NCBI GenBank assembly: GCA_036583965.1
Contig: JAZBQD010000027.1
Location: 6,921,187 to 6,985,186, forward strand
DNA length: 64,000 nt
Direction: 5' to 3'
Source of the DNA: Prunella strophiata
Lineage: Eukaryota > Chordata > Aves > Passeriformes > Prunellidae
Shown one piece after another: positions 36,566 through 50,440 of this stretch. The stretch's first letter is position 1. Every line of letters begins with the position of its first letter. Below the pieces are notes generated by a model. The model searched no databases. It was not told where the DNA came from and was given only the letters and a program-made list of their open reading frames with translations. The translations under genes were made by a program, and so were the position numbers.

Positions 36566-37600
36566 CCACAGAACTATGGAATTGTTTAGGTTGGAAAAGA
36601 CCTTTGAGATCATCTGGTCTGACCATTAACCCACCAAGCGCTGCCAAGCTCACCATTAACCCATGTCCCTGAGCACCACATCTTCACCACTTCTAATTAA
36701 CTCCAGGGATGGTGACTCTACCACTTCCCTGGGTAGCCAGTTCCAGGGCTTGACAACCCTTTCAGCAAAATCAGAAATATCAGATTTCTAATATCCAGTC
36801 TGAATCTCCCCTGGTGCAATCAGAGTGTTCTGTCACTTGTTATGGGGAGAAGAGACCAATCCCCACCTGGCTACAACCTCTGTGCAGTTGTGGACAGTGA
36901 TAAAGTCTCCCCTGATCCCCCTTTTCTCCAGGCTGAGCCCCCCCAGCTCCCTCAGCTGCTCCCCACCAGACTTGTGCTCCAGACCCTGCCCCAGCTCACT
37001 GCCCTTCCCTGGACTCACTTCCAGCTCCCTCAATGTCACTTTTGTCATGAGGGGCCCAGAGTGGACCCAGCACTCGAGGTGTGGCCCCACAGTGCCCAGT
37101 ACAGGGGGACAGTCCCTGCCCTGGTCCTGCTGCCACACCATTGCTGGTACAAGCCAGGTGCCACTGGCCTTCCTGCCCACCTGGGCACAGCTGGCTCATG
37201 TTCAGCCCCTGCTGACCAGCACCCCAAGGGCATTTTCCCAGCTGCTCTGCCCTCAGCTGGTAGCGCTGCCAGGCATTGTTGTGATCCAGGTGCAGGACCT
37301 GGCACTTTGTCTCATTGAACCTCATCCAGCTGGTCTCATCCCAGTGATCCTGCCTGTCCAGATCCCTCTGCAGAGCCTTCCTGCCCTCCAGCAGATCAGC
37401 ACTCCTGCCTGCCTTGGTGTCACCTGTGACCTGACTGAGGGTGCCCCCAATCCCCTTGTCCAGATCATCAGTGAGGAGGCGAAACAGAACTGGCCCCAGC
37501 ACTGACCCTTGGGGGAAACCACTTGTGAACTGGATGTAACCCCATTCACCACCACCCTCTGGGCTTTAAACTGGGACATCCACTTAAAGCCAGTGTGTTT
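36566..37600 (-). mobile_element. CR1 LINE, minus strand, about 1 kb, with reverse-transcriptase remnant
   Basis: The left end (ATTGTTTAGGTTGGAAAAGACC) is the reverse complement of a CR1-Y-like 3' end. The order CCAGGGATGGTGACTCTACC, CTCCCCTGGTGCAA, AGAAGAGACCAATCCCCACC, GAGGGGCCCAGAGTGGACCC, CTGGCTCATGTTCAGCC, GATCCCTCTGCAGAGCCTTC follows CR1 throughout. On the minus strand 37502-36996 is an open frame covering the end of the reverse transcriptase (VLGPVLF, then [14 protein letters not shown], then [12 protein letters not shown]). The catalytic FADDTK box reads VTGDTK, so one of the two catalytic aspartates is glycine (codon 37422-37424). A frameshift lies near 37525-37545. It is 5'-truncated and cannot be active. 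Confidence 0.93.
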
Positions 37601-40600
37601 TTCTCATTTCTCTCATCTATGAAGTTGCTGTACTTGTGACATTAGAAAGAAAAGAAAATGGTGTGCGCCATATGCACTACTGGTCTCACTTATTACTCAC
37701 AGCTCAAGCAGTATGGATCACAGATCCCTCAGTGCTGAGCTGTAAATGAACTGTATTGCCTCCTTTTATTGCATTTTTATGAGTGTTTTCAACAGGTAAA
37801 CCAAGCAGGAGATTCACATGAAGTTACACTTTACTGTAGGAAAAAAAAGTGTAGTCACAGAGAAAATACAGAAACATAGGAAGGTCTCTGCCTTGATGGA
37901 TTTGTTTTTTTTTTTTTCATTAAAAAACTATTGTCAAATAATTTTTTACCCTTTACCCTAAGATTTGCTTTGTACATGCTGAAGATTTATTGGTGTGTAT
38001 ATTGTGAACACTTTACAGGCACTTTATTCTGATTAAAGGCATCATGAATGCACATTGAATGATGAAGAGTCTGAAACTGTATTTGAAGCTCAGTTGTATG
38101 CAAATATTCACTGAGATTAAACAATACTAAGTATTTATGATTAAGTTTTGGGTGAGAAGTAAGTTACCTCATGAGGCAGTGGTTGCATGTGTTTGACCAC
38201 ACAGTAAAATCAGTAGGAAATTATTTTAGATATATTTGTAGTGCTTAGAGCAAGTGAAAAATAAGTATTTTTATAATCAAACTTGCCAATTATTTAAATA
38301 CATTAACCTATTAAATGAATGTATCATCATTGCCTATGCTACAAATGCATTTAAAAGCCTAGAAACATGTTGGTCAGGTTCCCAAGGCTGCCCACTCAGA
38401 TTTAGCTGAGTGTGTATAAAAGCTTTCTTTTGTAAACATACTGAGTCCTGCAGTTTGAGCAGTGTGTTTGCCCATTTTTGCATGCTCAACATCCATGCAG
38501 CCTTCTGAAGAATAATGCTTGACATTCTAGGTAGGTGGTACTTAACAGGAGAGAAGACAAAATTCTTCAAAATATCATCATATTGAGGGGCATGCAGACA
38601 CACAAATGTACTTACAGAAACAGTAGTGGAGTGTCAAATGCATTTGAAAAGTAATTACATCTGACTTTTATACTGAAACAAACAAACACAATTGTTCAAC
38701 AATGTCTTTCTCCACAGACTCAGTTGCCAGTGTATTAATAATCCCACCTAATTGACACGATCTCTGTTTATATTATGTGTACTGTACTATTTCCAATCTT
38801 CAGTTTTTCCTTTTTTAAGTAACTGTTGTATCTGCCTCTCTCTGAAGATGAGCAATATCTTTTTCAAGTTAATGAGATTCCTATTTTACTTAAACAAGAT
38901 GCATATTCACTATCTTTCTGTTGTTTTAAAATATAATTGCTATGAATGTGTTCAACAGTTTGACTTGGTTTCTTCAAATTGAGCGAATTAATTAAAAATT
39001 GGTGTTTGCCCATAAAAGAGTGAATGAGCACACTCAGTGCTTGATGTCAGAAATCAGACTGTAAATGAACATAATTATGTTTCACCTTCCTATTTAGTCA
39101 TTTGTGTGGGCATAGGCATTTAGTTGTTTGCAATGTTATTCCTTAAACAGTTTCATTTACACTTTGGTTTTTTAAGAAGAGAGGGAGGGTAAAAGAAAAG
39201 TTAATGACTAGATAATGATTTCTTTCTGAAAGGCTGAGCATCACTTCTAATCCTCAATTTGCAGAACATCAGGGTAGAAAATACTTCTTTGATGGTTTTA
39301 TGCTAAGTGTATATTATTTAGAAAGAAATTCTATGACAGAACATGAGAGATCACTTTGGCTCCAGGTGCCGGGGTGTTATTGCTACACACATTTAAGATG
39401 TGGTGTAAGCAACAGGATATGCAAAGGTGTTCTCTGTCTGCATTGTACAATACTCTGCTTTAAAGCAACAGACACTGATGATGGCTGCCATTTTGTTTAA
39501 AATAATCCATATTATAGAGTCAAAACAGCATGGCTTTTTTTCTTTAAATTTACATACCCAACACAATAGTCTTTTTCTATTTTGACTGCTTACTGAATGG
39601 AAAATGAAATGCAGTTCAACCAGCACATTGCTTGTTATAATTTTGCTTTTTGTGGGATTGTTTTTCTTGTCCCTAGAGAAACCCAGCATTATATTCATGA
39701 TTTGGATAGGCTTATTTGACAGTGAGCAGTTGCTTTGTCTTCATGAAGGATTCCATGACCTAACAGCACAATCGGATAGGAGAACAATTTGGCATTTCTA
39801 TATAGGAATACTGTTTTGCTACTGAATCAAAAAAGCCCTGTGATTATTGTGTGTTTTTTGGTATATATCAAATAAAAAAGTCCTAAATGTGGAGTAGGAC
39901 GTTATATCAGTTCCTTCTGAACTTAAACAAATTAAATAGGATGATGAACAAAAAAATCTGCAACTCAAGATTTCAGTTTTAAAAGGTTAAAATTGGAGAA
40001 AGGAGGGAATGTAGGACATAATGAGAACTTAGTGGTTAGTGGTTGAATATCCCTCTGCCATCCTGTCTGCTGTGTGAAATATACAGAAATAATACAATGC
40101 TGGACAGGAAGAGAGTTTCTATTGTAGACAGTTGAATTTCCTGCTATTACAAATTCCTTAATTTGGCCAGCTATCTTTTAAAATGAAGTATTCCTTTACC
40201 AAACCTGTTTGAGATGTTAGTTCTCTGAAAGTTTGAGGTCCTCTAATTTTTTAACGACAGGCACTAATAACCACGTAAGACTCATTTCTTCTTTTGACAA
40301 TATTATTCTTAACACTAACCTTCAATTCTGCCTCCCAACTGTTCATTCCTATTGGAACTTATGGAGAACAGTCTTATTTCCATTTCCATCTGAAAATGAG
40401 GCATGTTTTTGTGAGAGTACCCAAATAGTCACAAGAGTTTGCCAGTGCAAGTTCATGTGCCTGCATTTACTGGCTCATGTAAAATACCAGGTGCAGATTT
40501 TCAGTTTCTTTTACAGCCCTGATATTCTACCTCAAGGTTGAAATAACAGTGTCAGGACTGCACAAAGAATTCTCTGTGCCAAAAATGCTCTTTGATCAAT

Positions 40601-42784
40601 ACATTAATTCTCTACTTCCATTAATATCAACTGTAATCTCAAAATCATAAGATATAAATAAGAAAGTAATGAGCATAAACTGTGACCTCTTATTTTCCTT
40701 GGATAGTCCCTGAGCAGTAAAGCACTGGAAGAAATATATCTGTAAGGCTGGTTACCACAGAAGTGTTTTTTCAGGTTTCAGATTATTTCTCAGCAGGAAT
40801 TTTATCAAATATGGGAAATGAGTGGAATGTTTTTCTTTCTCATAATACTGTTTCAATTGACAACACAGATGTATTTTAAGCATTAATAACTATTCTTAAT
40901 CATCTGCTAAAATTCCTGAAAGTCTCCCTTTTACACTGTAGTGCAGTGCAACTAGAACCATTTTGTTCCTGCAGAAAGGTGACCTCAGGAACTCATAAAA
41001 GGTTGAGTGTGATAATTTTATAACAACTACTAGAATTTTCCATTTACTGGTTAACAGCTTGTCATGGATTAACAGGTAGACTACTGATAGTTAAAGGTAC
41101 ATATGAGAAAAGATGCATGAATAGTAAATATAAATAGTGCAGTGCTCGTTTAGCTGCCATGTTAGACAATGAAAAGTTATTTTTTTAATGACATGAGCCA
41201 CAAATCACAAAATGTAAGATACCACAGCCTGAAAACTGGTATTTCTGTCCACCTTGCAATCATGAAGGCTGTATGACCTCAAGATCTTTAGTTCAAAAGA
41301 TAAAGAGTTTAAAAAGATAGTTACCTTGTGAATATCTGTTCTGCTGCCCAAGGATACAATTTAATGTGAAATTTGTATATATGGTGTGCTTGGGAAAGGG
41401 TGAATCAAATATGTGCTAAAGGAAAGAATTGACTGCCCAAAATTGTTGGCTGAATTTTCCCTGTGTTCTAGTAATAAAGAAAATTTAAAATTTTTGTATA
41501 AATGTAGCTTTTATTTACACAACCTTCAGGGCTTTTATAGAAATACAATAACCAAAGGTGCAAAACACACCTATAACAAAGATTCAAAATTAGAGAGAAA
41601 ACTCCAGTTTGTGCAGCAGCAGATCTATAATAATAGAGCTTGATAATAGCATTTGATAATGTTAATCACAACTTGATAATAATGGGTAGTATCTTATACC
41701 ACACTGAAATGTTACATATTTCTGGTATCATTCATCCTTTTTCCTCCAAGACTGAAATTAATTTTTTAATGATAATGTTCAGTGATAAAATGATGATTAT
41801 TTTGCCATATTTTTCCAGGTTTTATTTTAGTGATGGAGGTGAGAAATTCGCCAATTTGCACTGCAAAGGAAAATATTATTTTAGCTAGATTTTCAGTGGT
41901 GAAAAATAGGTGTTTTGTAATAATGATTTGTGCTGAGATGATTTGAAATCTACATTGTTGCTTATTTTAAATAATTACATTGATGTAATAATTATTGAAT
42001 GATTTAAATTTGAAATAAATTTCTTTTGCAACATTAATGGTGAGAACTCCCTCAAATTCACAAGATCTTCAGAATTTTGGCCCATAGAAATTGGTCAGGT
42101 CTTGTTATGTGAAAAGTGTGAGAGGTACCCTTTAATGGTTACAGATTTTCCATGTAGAAGAAAGGAATTTTTCAGGATCATGACTTAAATCCAGAAATTA
42201 ATGCTAGTTGGATACGGCACTATTAATGGCAATTAATGAACATATTTTTTAAATTTTCTTTTTTTTTTTTTTTTTTTCCTTAAAAAACCTCCCCAACTGT
42301 CAGGAAAGTATGAGAAAATATGTAAAAGCAAACTCTATAAATAGAGTAATTAAGTAAGGGTAAGAGAATTACCTTGGAAACATCCTGGAAAGCCTTATGG
42401 AATAATGGGACAAAGTCTAAGGAGACAGTGAGGAAACAGGGACCAGTAGGTTTATGCACTTCCTCATGAATATGTGTAACTACCTTTGAGTTCCTCTTAG
42501 AATAGTTATCAGCAAAAGCAGCAACACCAACAATAATGAAAGAGAAAGAAAATGCAATAAAACACTCTACTAGGTGGCTTCCTAATATTAATTAGTTCTT
42601 CAAATTTTTATATATGCGTAAAGCAACGTATGTAGTGTGGTACATAGAAATTCCAAAGTGAAAAGGGAAAAAAAAAAAAAAAGATTTCTGTTGGGTAAAA
42701 TATAAAAGTTGCTATAATTTGTGAGAAGTAGAATGAAAAATCACTGAATATACACAAACAAAAAATAATTACAACCAAGATGAA
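37601..42784. other. Intronic; no gene seen
   Basis: AT-rich sequence with a T13 run at 37905 and a T19 run at 42259-42277. TTGATAAT occurs three times within 41640-41690. No exon or classified repeat supported. Confidence 0.55.
42259..42277. repeat. Poly(T) tract, 19 bp
   Basis: Uninterrupted T19, preceded by AAATTTTC and followed by CCTTAAAAAACC. Confidence 0.93.
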
Positions 42785-43000
42785 ACTGCTCATTAAAGGA
42801 CTGCCAGGTTTGGTGATAAGTCTAATTTTATTTGACAATTTCATAAATGATGTGGGGGAGGAATAGACCTTGAATTACATTCTTAGATTGTACTAAATTG
42901 GAAAGTGCTGTATATTAATGAGGACAATAATACTTCAAAGGTACTGGAAGGTTTTAGAAATGTGAATATAAGGTAATAGCATTATTTCAGTTTGGGTAGA
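42785..43000 (+). mobile_element. Ancient CR1/L3-like reverse-transcriptase fossil
   Basis: The + frame starting near 42829 translates to LFDNFINDVGEE, stop, TLNYILRLY, stop, IGK. This parallels the LINE reverse-transcriptase motif LFNIFINDL..., TL.KFADDTKLGK. Two stops and many substitutions show long decay. The FADDT box is destroyed (GATTGTACTAAATT where GATGATACTAAATT is typical). Far older than the CR1 copies at 681, 36566 and 44372. Confidence 0.55.
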
Positions 43001-44371
43001 AAATGAGAGTATAAAAAGTAGAAGCACTGAAAAGAAAATTAAACCATAAAGAAAATGTTGACCATATTTTTAAAAACTGAAAAATAGAGACTTTAGAAAC
43101 ACACAGCAAGTGATGCTTTTGCTGAACTAAAGCTATTGGTGATTTAAAAGAGAGGGTTTTATTACTTTTCAAGATTGCATTTCTTTTGAAGTCTTCTTGC
43201 AATGTAAAAGATAACTCTCATTGTCTTTCATGATGCAAATTACAAATATATATATGACATTACAGAGTGATTTTTTTCTCCAATTTTGAGGGGTTGTTTA
43301 TATCTGCAGAAATATATTTCCAGACATGATACTATCCTGACTTACATTCTGTAGAGATTTGTACCTTGATTAATTTTACAATGAATAAGTGCACTCCAGG
43401 TAAATAATACAAAGTTATGAAGTATGTATGCCTTTGTAGGATTGTCTGCAAACTGCTGTCTGCAAAATTGACTGATAATTTGTCTTCAAATATATTAATG
43501 CAGAATTTTAAGTATTAGTGCCTTCATGCATGAGCTTTTCCAATATTTCTTTTAGAAAGTTAGAAAAGAGTGGGCAGACTGTGGGATCACATTGTAGAAT
43601 CCTATAACACCCTTGTAATAAGAAATAAAGCAATTTTTATTATGGTGTGAGCTGATTTATGAAGCTTGCATTTCAGTCCTGTGTTACATAAGTAATAATT
43701 TAAGAAATCATTAAAAATCTAAAAAAATTAAAGAAACTTAGCTAAAGGATTGAATAATACCAAATTGCATCCCACATTTCAATTTACTCAATTAAAATGG
43801 AATATCACATTCTGCTTTTATTAAAGGAATACATATATTATTGGTTTACTTCTTTTATTGTTCTGAACATTTACTTCTCTAAAGACATTATCTTACTAAA
43901 AAATTGTTCTCTTATATCTGTTTCTCATTTTCTTGTTATATTTTGCTGCTGCTGAGTTCCTATTTGCCACCTCCCAACAGTGTTACATATTTTAATCCAG
44001 CTCTCCTATTGCAGTGATGTTCTGAAGTCACACATATTTTGCTTAGTGATCCTGATCCTGCAAAAAATTAGGGATGTGTTTGGCTCAAGGGTGAGATATG
44101 TAATAGTTAATGTAATAGTTGGTGCACCAGGTAACCTCAGTCAACTCTAAATCCAGCAGCTTTAACTCCCAGTCTTTGCTGTCTGCATCCTGGTAAACTC
44201 CCTGCTTTATTTTCCCACCTCATGCCCGTGGAGACTTTTCAGTCTGTTCTCCATCTGTCCATCCCTCTGCCTCATGTAAACACAGATGTGTGTCCCTTGT
44301 TTTATGAAGGGACACTGTGGAAAAGTGCCTTGTCAGTCTATAGTAATTATATTATATTCAGCAAACTGTTT
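43001..44371. other. Intronic; no gene seen
   Basis: AT-rich unique DNA; no supported feature. Confidence 0.6.
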
Positions 44372-44720
44372 CATAGCATCATGGCATCATATAGAATTTT
44401 AGGGATTACAACAGACCTTAAAGATCATCCAGCCCCAAACCCCTGCCATGGGCAGGGAACCTCCCACTAGAGCAGGGAGCTCCATCCAACCTGGCCTTGA
44501 ACACTGCCAGGGATGGGGCATCCACAGGCATCTGGGCTGCCTGTGCCAGGGCTTCACCACCTTCACAAGAAAGGATTTCTTCCTAGTATCTAACCTGAAT
44601 TCCCCCTCTTTCAATTTTTACCCATTACCCCTTGTTCTATCACTGCAGTTCCTGACCAAGAGCCCCTCTCTGGCTTCCCTTTAGTTCCCCTTCAATCACA
44701 GCAACCACTGGAGCAATGTG
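44372..44720 (-). mobile_element. CR1 LINE fragment, minus strand, 5'-truncated
   Basis: Starts with a degraded terminal repeat (CATCATGGCATCATATAGAA), then ACCTTAAAGATCATCCAG, CCCCTGCCATGGGCAGGGAAC, TTGAACACTGCCAGGGATGG, CTTCTTCCTAGTATCTAACC-type order and ACCCCTTGTTCTATCACTGC. This is the reverse complement of the CR1 3' region in order. About 350 bp long, non-coding. Confidence 0.9.
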
Positions 44721-47700
44721 TGTCATTCAGGTCCCAGGTCTGCCTGTCTGTGGGTATAAATATGATGCCAGTCCTGTTTTCTCTTGATTCTGGAGTATTC
44801 TAGGTTTCCTTTTATTTGCATTAGAAAGAACATCAGACCAACAATTTAGCAGTTTCCTCAGTGGAACACAGCTTTCATCTGCTTGGTATCATCAGGAGGA
44901 ATTTTCTCATAATTGGATCACACCCATGAAACAATATGACAATGGGAAGTGTAGCTATTAAAGGCAAGGATCAGGCTAGATTATATTTATCCCATAGGGA
45001 ACTTCAGCAGCACAATTGAAGTAAGGTATGACAGTGTGTACTGTAAGATTTAGTGCTTAATCACATGAAATCACATAAAGAGGAATCCATTAATTGCAGC
45101 ACACAAAGGGTGAGAAATGGTTGAGTGTATGTGCTGATCAGCTGTGGCTGTGAGACATCAATAGAATGTATTTATGAAAATAATCTTGAATATACATTAA
45201 GTGAGTGTAATATTAGTATCACCCTAGGCATCAGTAAGACCTACAGTCTCCAGTTCATGGAGCATTTAAAGGAATTTAGAAAGGAACCAGTACAGATAAA
45301 GCTTGTTACAGTTACTGATAAGTGCAAAGCCTATTGTACAAGAAATGACTGATGCTTTCTTCACCTTACATCCATAAGTTGTGAAAAAATTGTCCCAGTT
45401 GTTGTTTTAGTTGCTAATTATCTTCATTAACAGGATATTCCTTATTTCTTGTGTGTATTTGTTGAGCTTCAAACCAGTGGGTATCGTTATGCCTTTTTCT
45501 CTTAGAGAAAATGGTTGTTTATAACTGTCTGGCATTTTCTACTAAACTTCAGCTGCATCATCCATTTGGTTTAATAAAAATGAAATTGCTTAAGTCTCTT
45601 TTTCCTTGTTTGATTAGTGAAGGAAGATGGATAACTTGCTGCTCATATTGTACTGTCAAAATTGCAGAAAAATTCCAATGTCTATGCAAGAACTGTGGCT
45701 GTATAGCTACACTTTTGACTTCTCAAAACAGAAATACATGTTTGCTTTCATGCATTTGGGCATGTTTACTGAGTCCTTAAATTCTGGGCAGAGAGCATAC
45801 AGTGCCTTTATAACTTTATAACAAAATATTGTGGTCTGAAAGTTTTGGATCATATTTATATTACATGACCTAAACTTTAAGGGAAAATGTTAAAATATAA
45901 TTATATCCTCATTTGCATATTAAGCATGTTTACAGATATCTATATTGTCTTTCCCACCAAATAGCACTAAAGTTAATATGGCTTAGTGTATTGGGATTTT
46001 AGAATTGCAGGACTATTCATTCCAAAGCAGTTTTGTGTGAATTCTCTTATATTCCAGCTCATGTCAGTAAATCAGTAGATTGTTCTTTAATTAGTGATGC
46101 CAGAAGGACTGCTGATGGAGATGTTATTCTCTGAAGGTGCAGATAAACTCGAGATCCCGATCTCTGGTGAACATTAAAGCTTCTGGGACCCTTTTCAAAG
46201 ATAAAAGTATTGACTAAATATATTGACTAGATTTCGTTTTGGTTTTTGTTTCTCATCTCATGGTTTCCTACTGTTAGATAACGTAGGTTGTGTTTCATGT
46301 GCTGAACACATACATTAGTAATGGTGCACTACTGCAGTTGGAAGGTTAGGCTCAGAATACATGTCAGTCAAAAAGACTTTTTTATAAAACAGCTTAATTT
46401 TGTAAGGCTTAATTAGATTCCTGTGTTTCACATTACAGAGTTATATCCTACAGCATTTTATCCAGGACAGTGGAAGATGAAATCCCTTCCAACCATATTT
46501 GGAACACTTCCCTAGTTGTCTGTCTTTCTTGTCTGAGTATTTTTCTACAATGCTACCATCCACATTAATTTCACAGGGAAGAGATTTTCCCTTTAAAAGT
46601 CCCTCTGATTCTGCCCCAACATGTTATGGAAAGCTTACACATACAAAATGCAAAATTACAGAAGCTTTGGTTCTAAAAAAGAGGAAAAAAGGAAAATATG
46701 TTCTAATAACGCAAATCTCTAGAAAAACAAGGTTTACTTTTTGTATTAAGTAGTTTAACTCCAGGTATATAAATGCATGTAAATATATAGGAGGAGAGAA
46801 CTACATCTTTACCTATAATCAGAGTGTAGAATAAATAAGGAAAGTGCAGAAAATTTCTTCACAAAAAGTTCTGTTTTATGTCTTTAACTTTCTCAGCAAC
46901 AATTTATTTTAAAGTGCTGGTACACTGTGATGATTTCACAGAATATTCTCAGGTGGTAGCAAAATTGGTGGAAAATTTCCCATTGAAAAGAAACCCACCC
47001 AAATTCCAGTTCTTTGCCACCACTAGAGACTGGTCTCCAAGGTTGCTATACTTAGATTAGTGAGGAAGTGTATATTAAAAAATTGTGAATAAAAATACTC
47101 AATATAACAATTACCAGCAGAGCAAGAGCTTTTACTGTTTGTTTGTGTATACCAGTCACAGAAATATGAACTGTACAAAGGTAGCTTGGGTTATGGGAGC
47201 AGTCTGTGTGTTTCAGGCAGCTGGTGTGGTGTCCCTTCAGTATAAACAGGCACACACAGGGAAGTAGAGGAAGTCCTTTATCACTCCACTAAGTGTGTCC
47301 AACACTGAAGCTGAAAACTTTTCCTTTATGTAGCAGAAATAGCAACTGACATGTTTTTTTTTAGGCCAGCATCTGTTAGAAGAAACCAAATAATGCTGTC
47401 ATGGTCATAAAGCCAGTGTTAGGGTATCTAGAATTCACAGGACAGGAAATTCCATAATTCAGGACTTCAGGAGGGTTTCACCCCCACCCCAACCCTAATT
47501 TTATCCTATTTCCACGGTCATCTGGTTCCAAAGATAACTTTAAACAAACACCAAAGAAGAAGGTGAGCAATATTTATATTTCATATCTATGTCTTTCCTG
47601 TGCTGGGCAGGAAGTCTTAGGGATACATGGATTAACCTCCTCTCTAAATGTGTAGGTGACTGGGTTTATGCAGCCTTGGATGACAGAAAATTTTAAATTG

Positions 47701-50059
47701 TTGAAACTTCCATCCTTCTGCATAGATCAAAATAAAGAGTGGTAGAAATATTTAAAAACCTCAGGATGTCCATAAAGAAAATGGATCCTTTGGCTGAATA
47801 TTAGAATTTATTTGGCTGCCTCTTTGAGGAGGGTGGCTCCAAGGGGCCATTCCAGCATGACAAAGGACAGTTGAGTGTCACAGCCCAGGGAAATTACCTC
47901 CAACATTGGACATAGAAAACTGATGAACAGAAGTGGTTACACCTTACTTGCTCTTGTATGACATATGAAATTAATTTTTTTCTAACCATTGCAAGAAAAG
48001 CTTTTTAAACTTTGGGTCATGATTAGGAAGTGTGTACAGTTCAGTAAAATGGGACAACACAATGGGTTACTTCTAAGGATGCTGGCTTGCTTGTAACTTG
48101 AATAACTTCTTCTTTTTTCCCCCAGTGTGGCTGTTCTAACTTGATCAGACAGAATAATGCAGAAGTTACTGAGTAGAAATTCTGAACTGAGGACAAGCAG
48201 ACCCACCCTCAAGTCTGACAGAAAAACATAAGATCAAAATAAGTGACCCTAACAGATACTTTTCTCACTTTGCTTGAAACATCAAAAAAGACTTCTTAAA
48301 GTTCTTTAAGTAGAATTTGGCTGACAATATGATGAGAATGAAGGTCGTCTATATTTGCTTTGGTTGCTTTGTTAAAGGAACAGAGAAGGAAAAAAAATAT
48401 TTCTCCCAATTAACTATTTATAAGATTCCCTGGAAATGACAAACTATTAGCTTTGAATATGGAGGATGTCCATAAGACTTGCCAGGCAGAACTAACATAC
48501 CAGTGGGGTTTCTTTTGAGGTCAGACTCTGGAAAGCTGTGCTCCTGGAGAGATTTGTGCATGTAGCATCACATACTTTGAGTATTCCCACTGAAGTCAGT
48601 ATAGAGGTATCCCAGTGCCAGAGGACAGCAGCATAATAAGAGTTTGCATAGTCTGTAGAGATAATTAAATGTCTAATCCTCTGATTGACTTCTTATTTAA
48701 GAACTTAATACGTGTAAGAAAAGAAATGAGGAAGCTGGAACATAGCATAATTGTATAGTTCATAGTTGCTTACTCATACTTCTTTTGCCTTTCTAAAAAT
48801 CTTTTGTTCTTCTTTAGCATTTCCTGTTTAAATAATCCTTTTTGTTTGCTCTTTTCTGTTTGCAGTGTAATCCATTTCATTTTCACTTTTCTTCCCTCAA
48901 GCATTTGTGAGCTCCCTTCTACCTTTTTCCTCTTTGACCTGGTCTAACAACTGTGTCCTAGCCTATTTCTCAGCTAAGTGAGGCTCAAGGGTATTTGAAT
49001 TCAATTTGGAGCCATCTCTACTCTGACAACAATGTTGCTCAAGTAATACCATTAGGTCGCTAAGATACTGTACAAGGCAACAGGACATGGCTAATAAATT
49101 TTATTTTTTTTTCTGGACAAAGTAACTGTGCATTGGTGTAACTGGTGTTCAAGGAAAAGACTTTGTTATTTATACATTCCAAGCACTGTGTGATGTTCTG
49201 CAAAATGCTCATTTGACTGTTCTTTTTCAAAATTGATCCCCCATAAGAGAAGAAGCTTTTTTTTTTCTCCATGATTCATTTAAACTTGACACATCTTGTG
49301 AATGCTGAAGCACTAGGGAGGGTATTTTTTCCCCCATCTCTACTCTTACCAGACAGTCTTCTGCTTGTCTCTGAAGACAAAAGATTCCCCACAGTAAACT
49401 GTAAAAGCAGTGTGATTCTCTTTGTTTAACAGAAGAGAGTTAGTGTTAGAATGCTTTTAAAGTTTTGCTTATGGTTAGGAGGTAGATAGGTGGGTTAACT
49501 TTACCCTTTTTATAAAACAATTCTGAAGTGAAACAGTTCTGTGAAATCAAAGAGATACTGAACTATGAATTCAACAACAAAGTCTGTACCATTTTAAAAC
49601 TGGAATATTTTGTAAGTTTTATGGTTGGAGAAGAAATGGCAGGTGCAGTATAATATTGGTTTAGCAGGGATTTTTTCATTGTTACTAATAATATTATCAT
49701 TAACAAATTACATCATTAGCAAAATGTGTGTATAGGTGAGATTATGTTATAGCTGATACAATATTTCTTTGAAAGCTTATCCAGAGAGTGTTTTAGTGGT
49801 TCATAGTCAAACCTGTTACAAAACCTATTGGGTGGGACTCTCTGGAATTCTATTCCTCACTAGACTTAGATGGTAGAATTAAATTTCTATGTGTTGACAA
49901 TATTCTCAGAGAGATTTTTAAGACAAAAAATTAGAATTCAAAATGATCTTTCACTTGGAGAGAGGAGAAAGCATTCTGGACTGTATAAGCAGAAGTGTAG
50001 CCTAGAACACACGTGGAGTAATTTTTTCACAGCATGAACAAGGACAAACTGCATCCTGT
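44721..50059. other. Intronic; no gene seen
   Basis: AT-rich unique DNA. Open frames around 45125-45820 and 46499-46753 resemble no known protein and lack splice context. Confidence 0.55.
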
Positions 50060-50440
50060 TTTGCATAATTCACTTCCAGGAAACTGTGGGCTGGATGGAG
50101 GCAACTGAAAGAAGAGCAGAAATGATGATCAGAAATGTTGTGGGTGATCTGCAATGAAAAATGGAGGAACGTCAGGTTATTAGGAAGGAATGTTGAGATA
50201 GAACATAACTATTTTGAGTATGTGTGGTCTTCTGTGGTTTGGGCAGTAAGGAACAAACTTGAACTGTTGTTGCACATTGGAAGTGTTGAAGGAGAATTCA
50301 GAGTAGATATTAGGCAGAGGCATTTTGCTATAAAGGCAGAGAATCTCTGAAATGTCATTCCTAGAAAAGTTATGTTGTCTGTCATTAGATACCTACAACA
50401 TGGATTAGACAGGAAGCTGCCCAGAGTGCCAAATTAATTT
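50060..50440 (+). mobile_element. Ancient CR1/L3-like LINE fossil
   Basis: AAGAGCAGAAATGATGATCAGA matches the CR1/L3 segment coding for the C-terminal reverse-transcriptase end. GAATTCAGAGTAGATATTAGG, then AGACAGGAAGCTGCCC, follow the L3 3' region (TTCAGGCTAGACATCAGG; GATTGGACAGG) in the same order and spacing range. Very diverged, no tail. Confidence 0.45.

Noticed and set aside
36825..37505. 226-codon + frame and a second 158-codon + frame
   Set aside because: They lie antisense to the CR1 reverse-transcriptase remnant on the minus strand.
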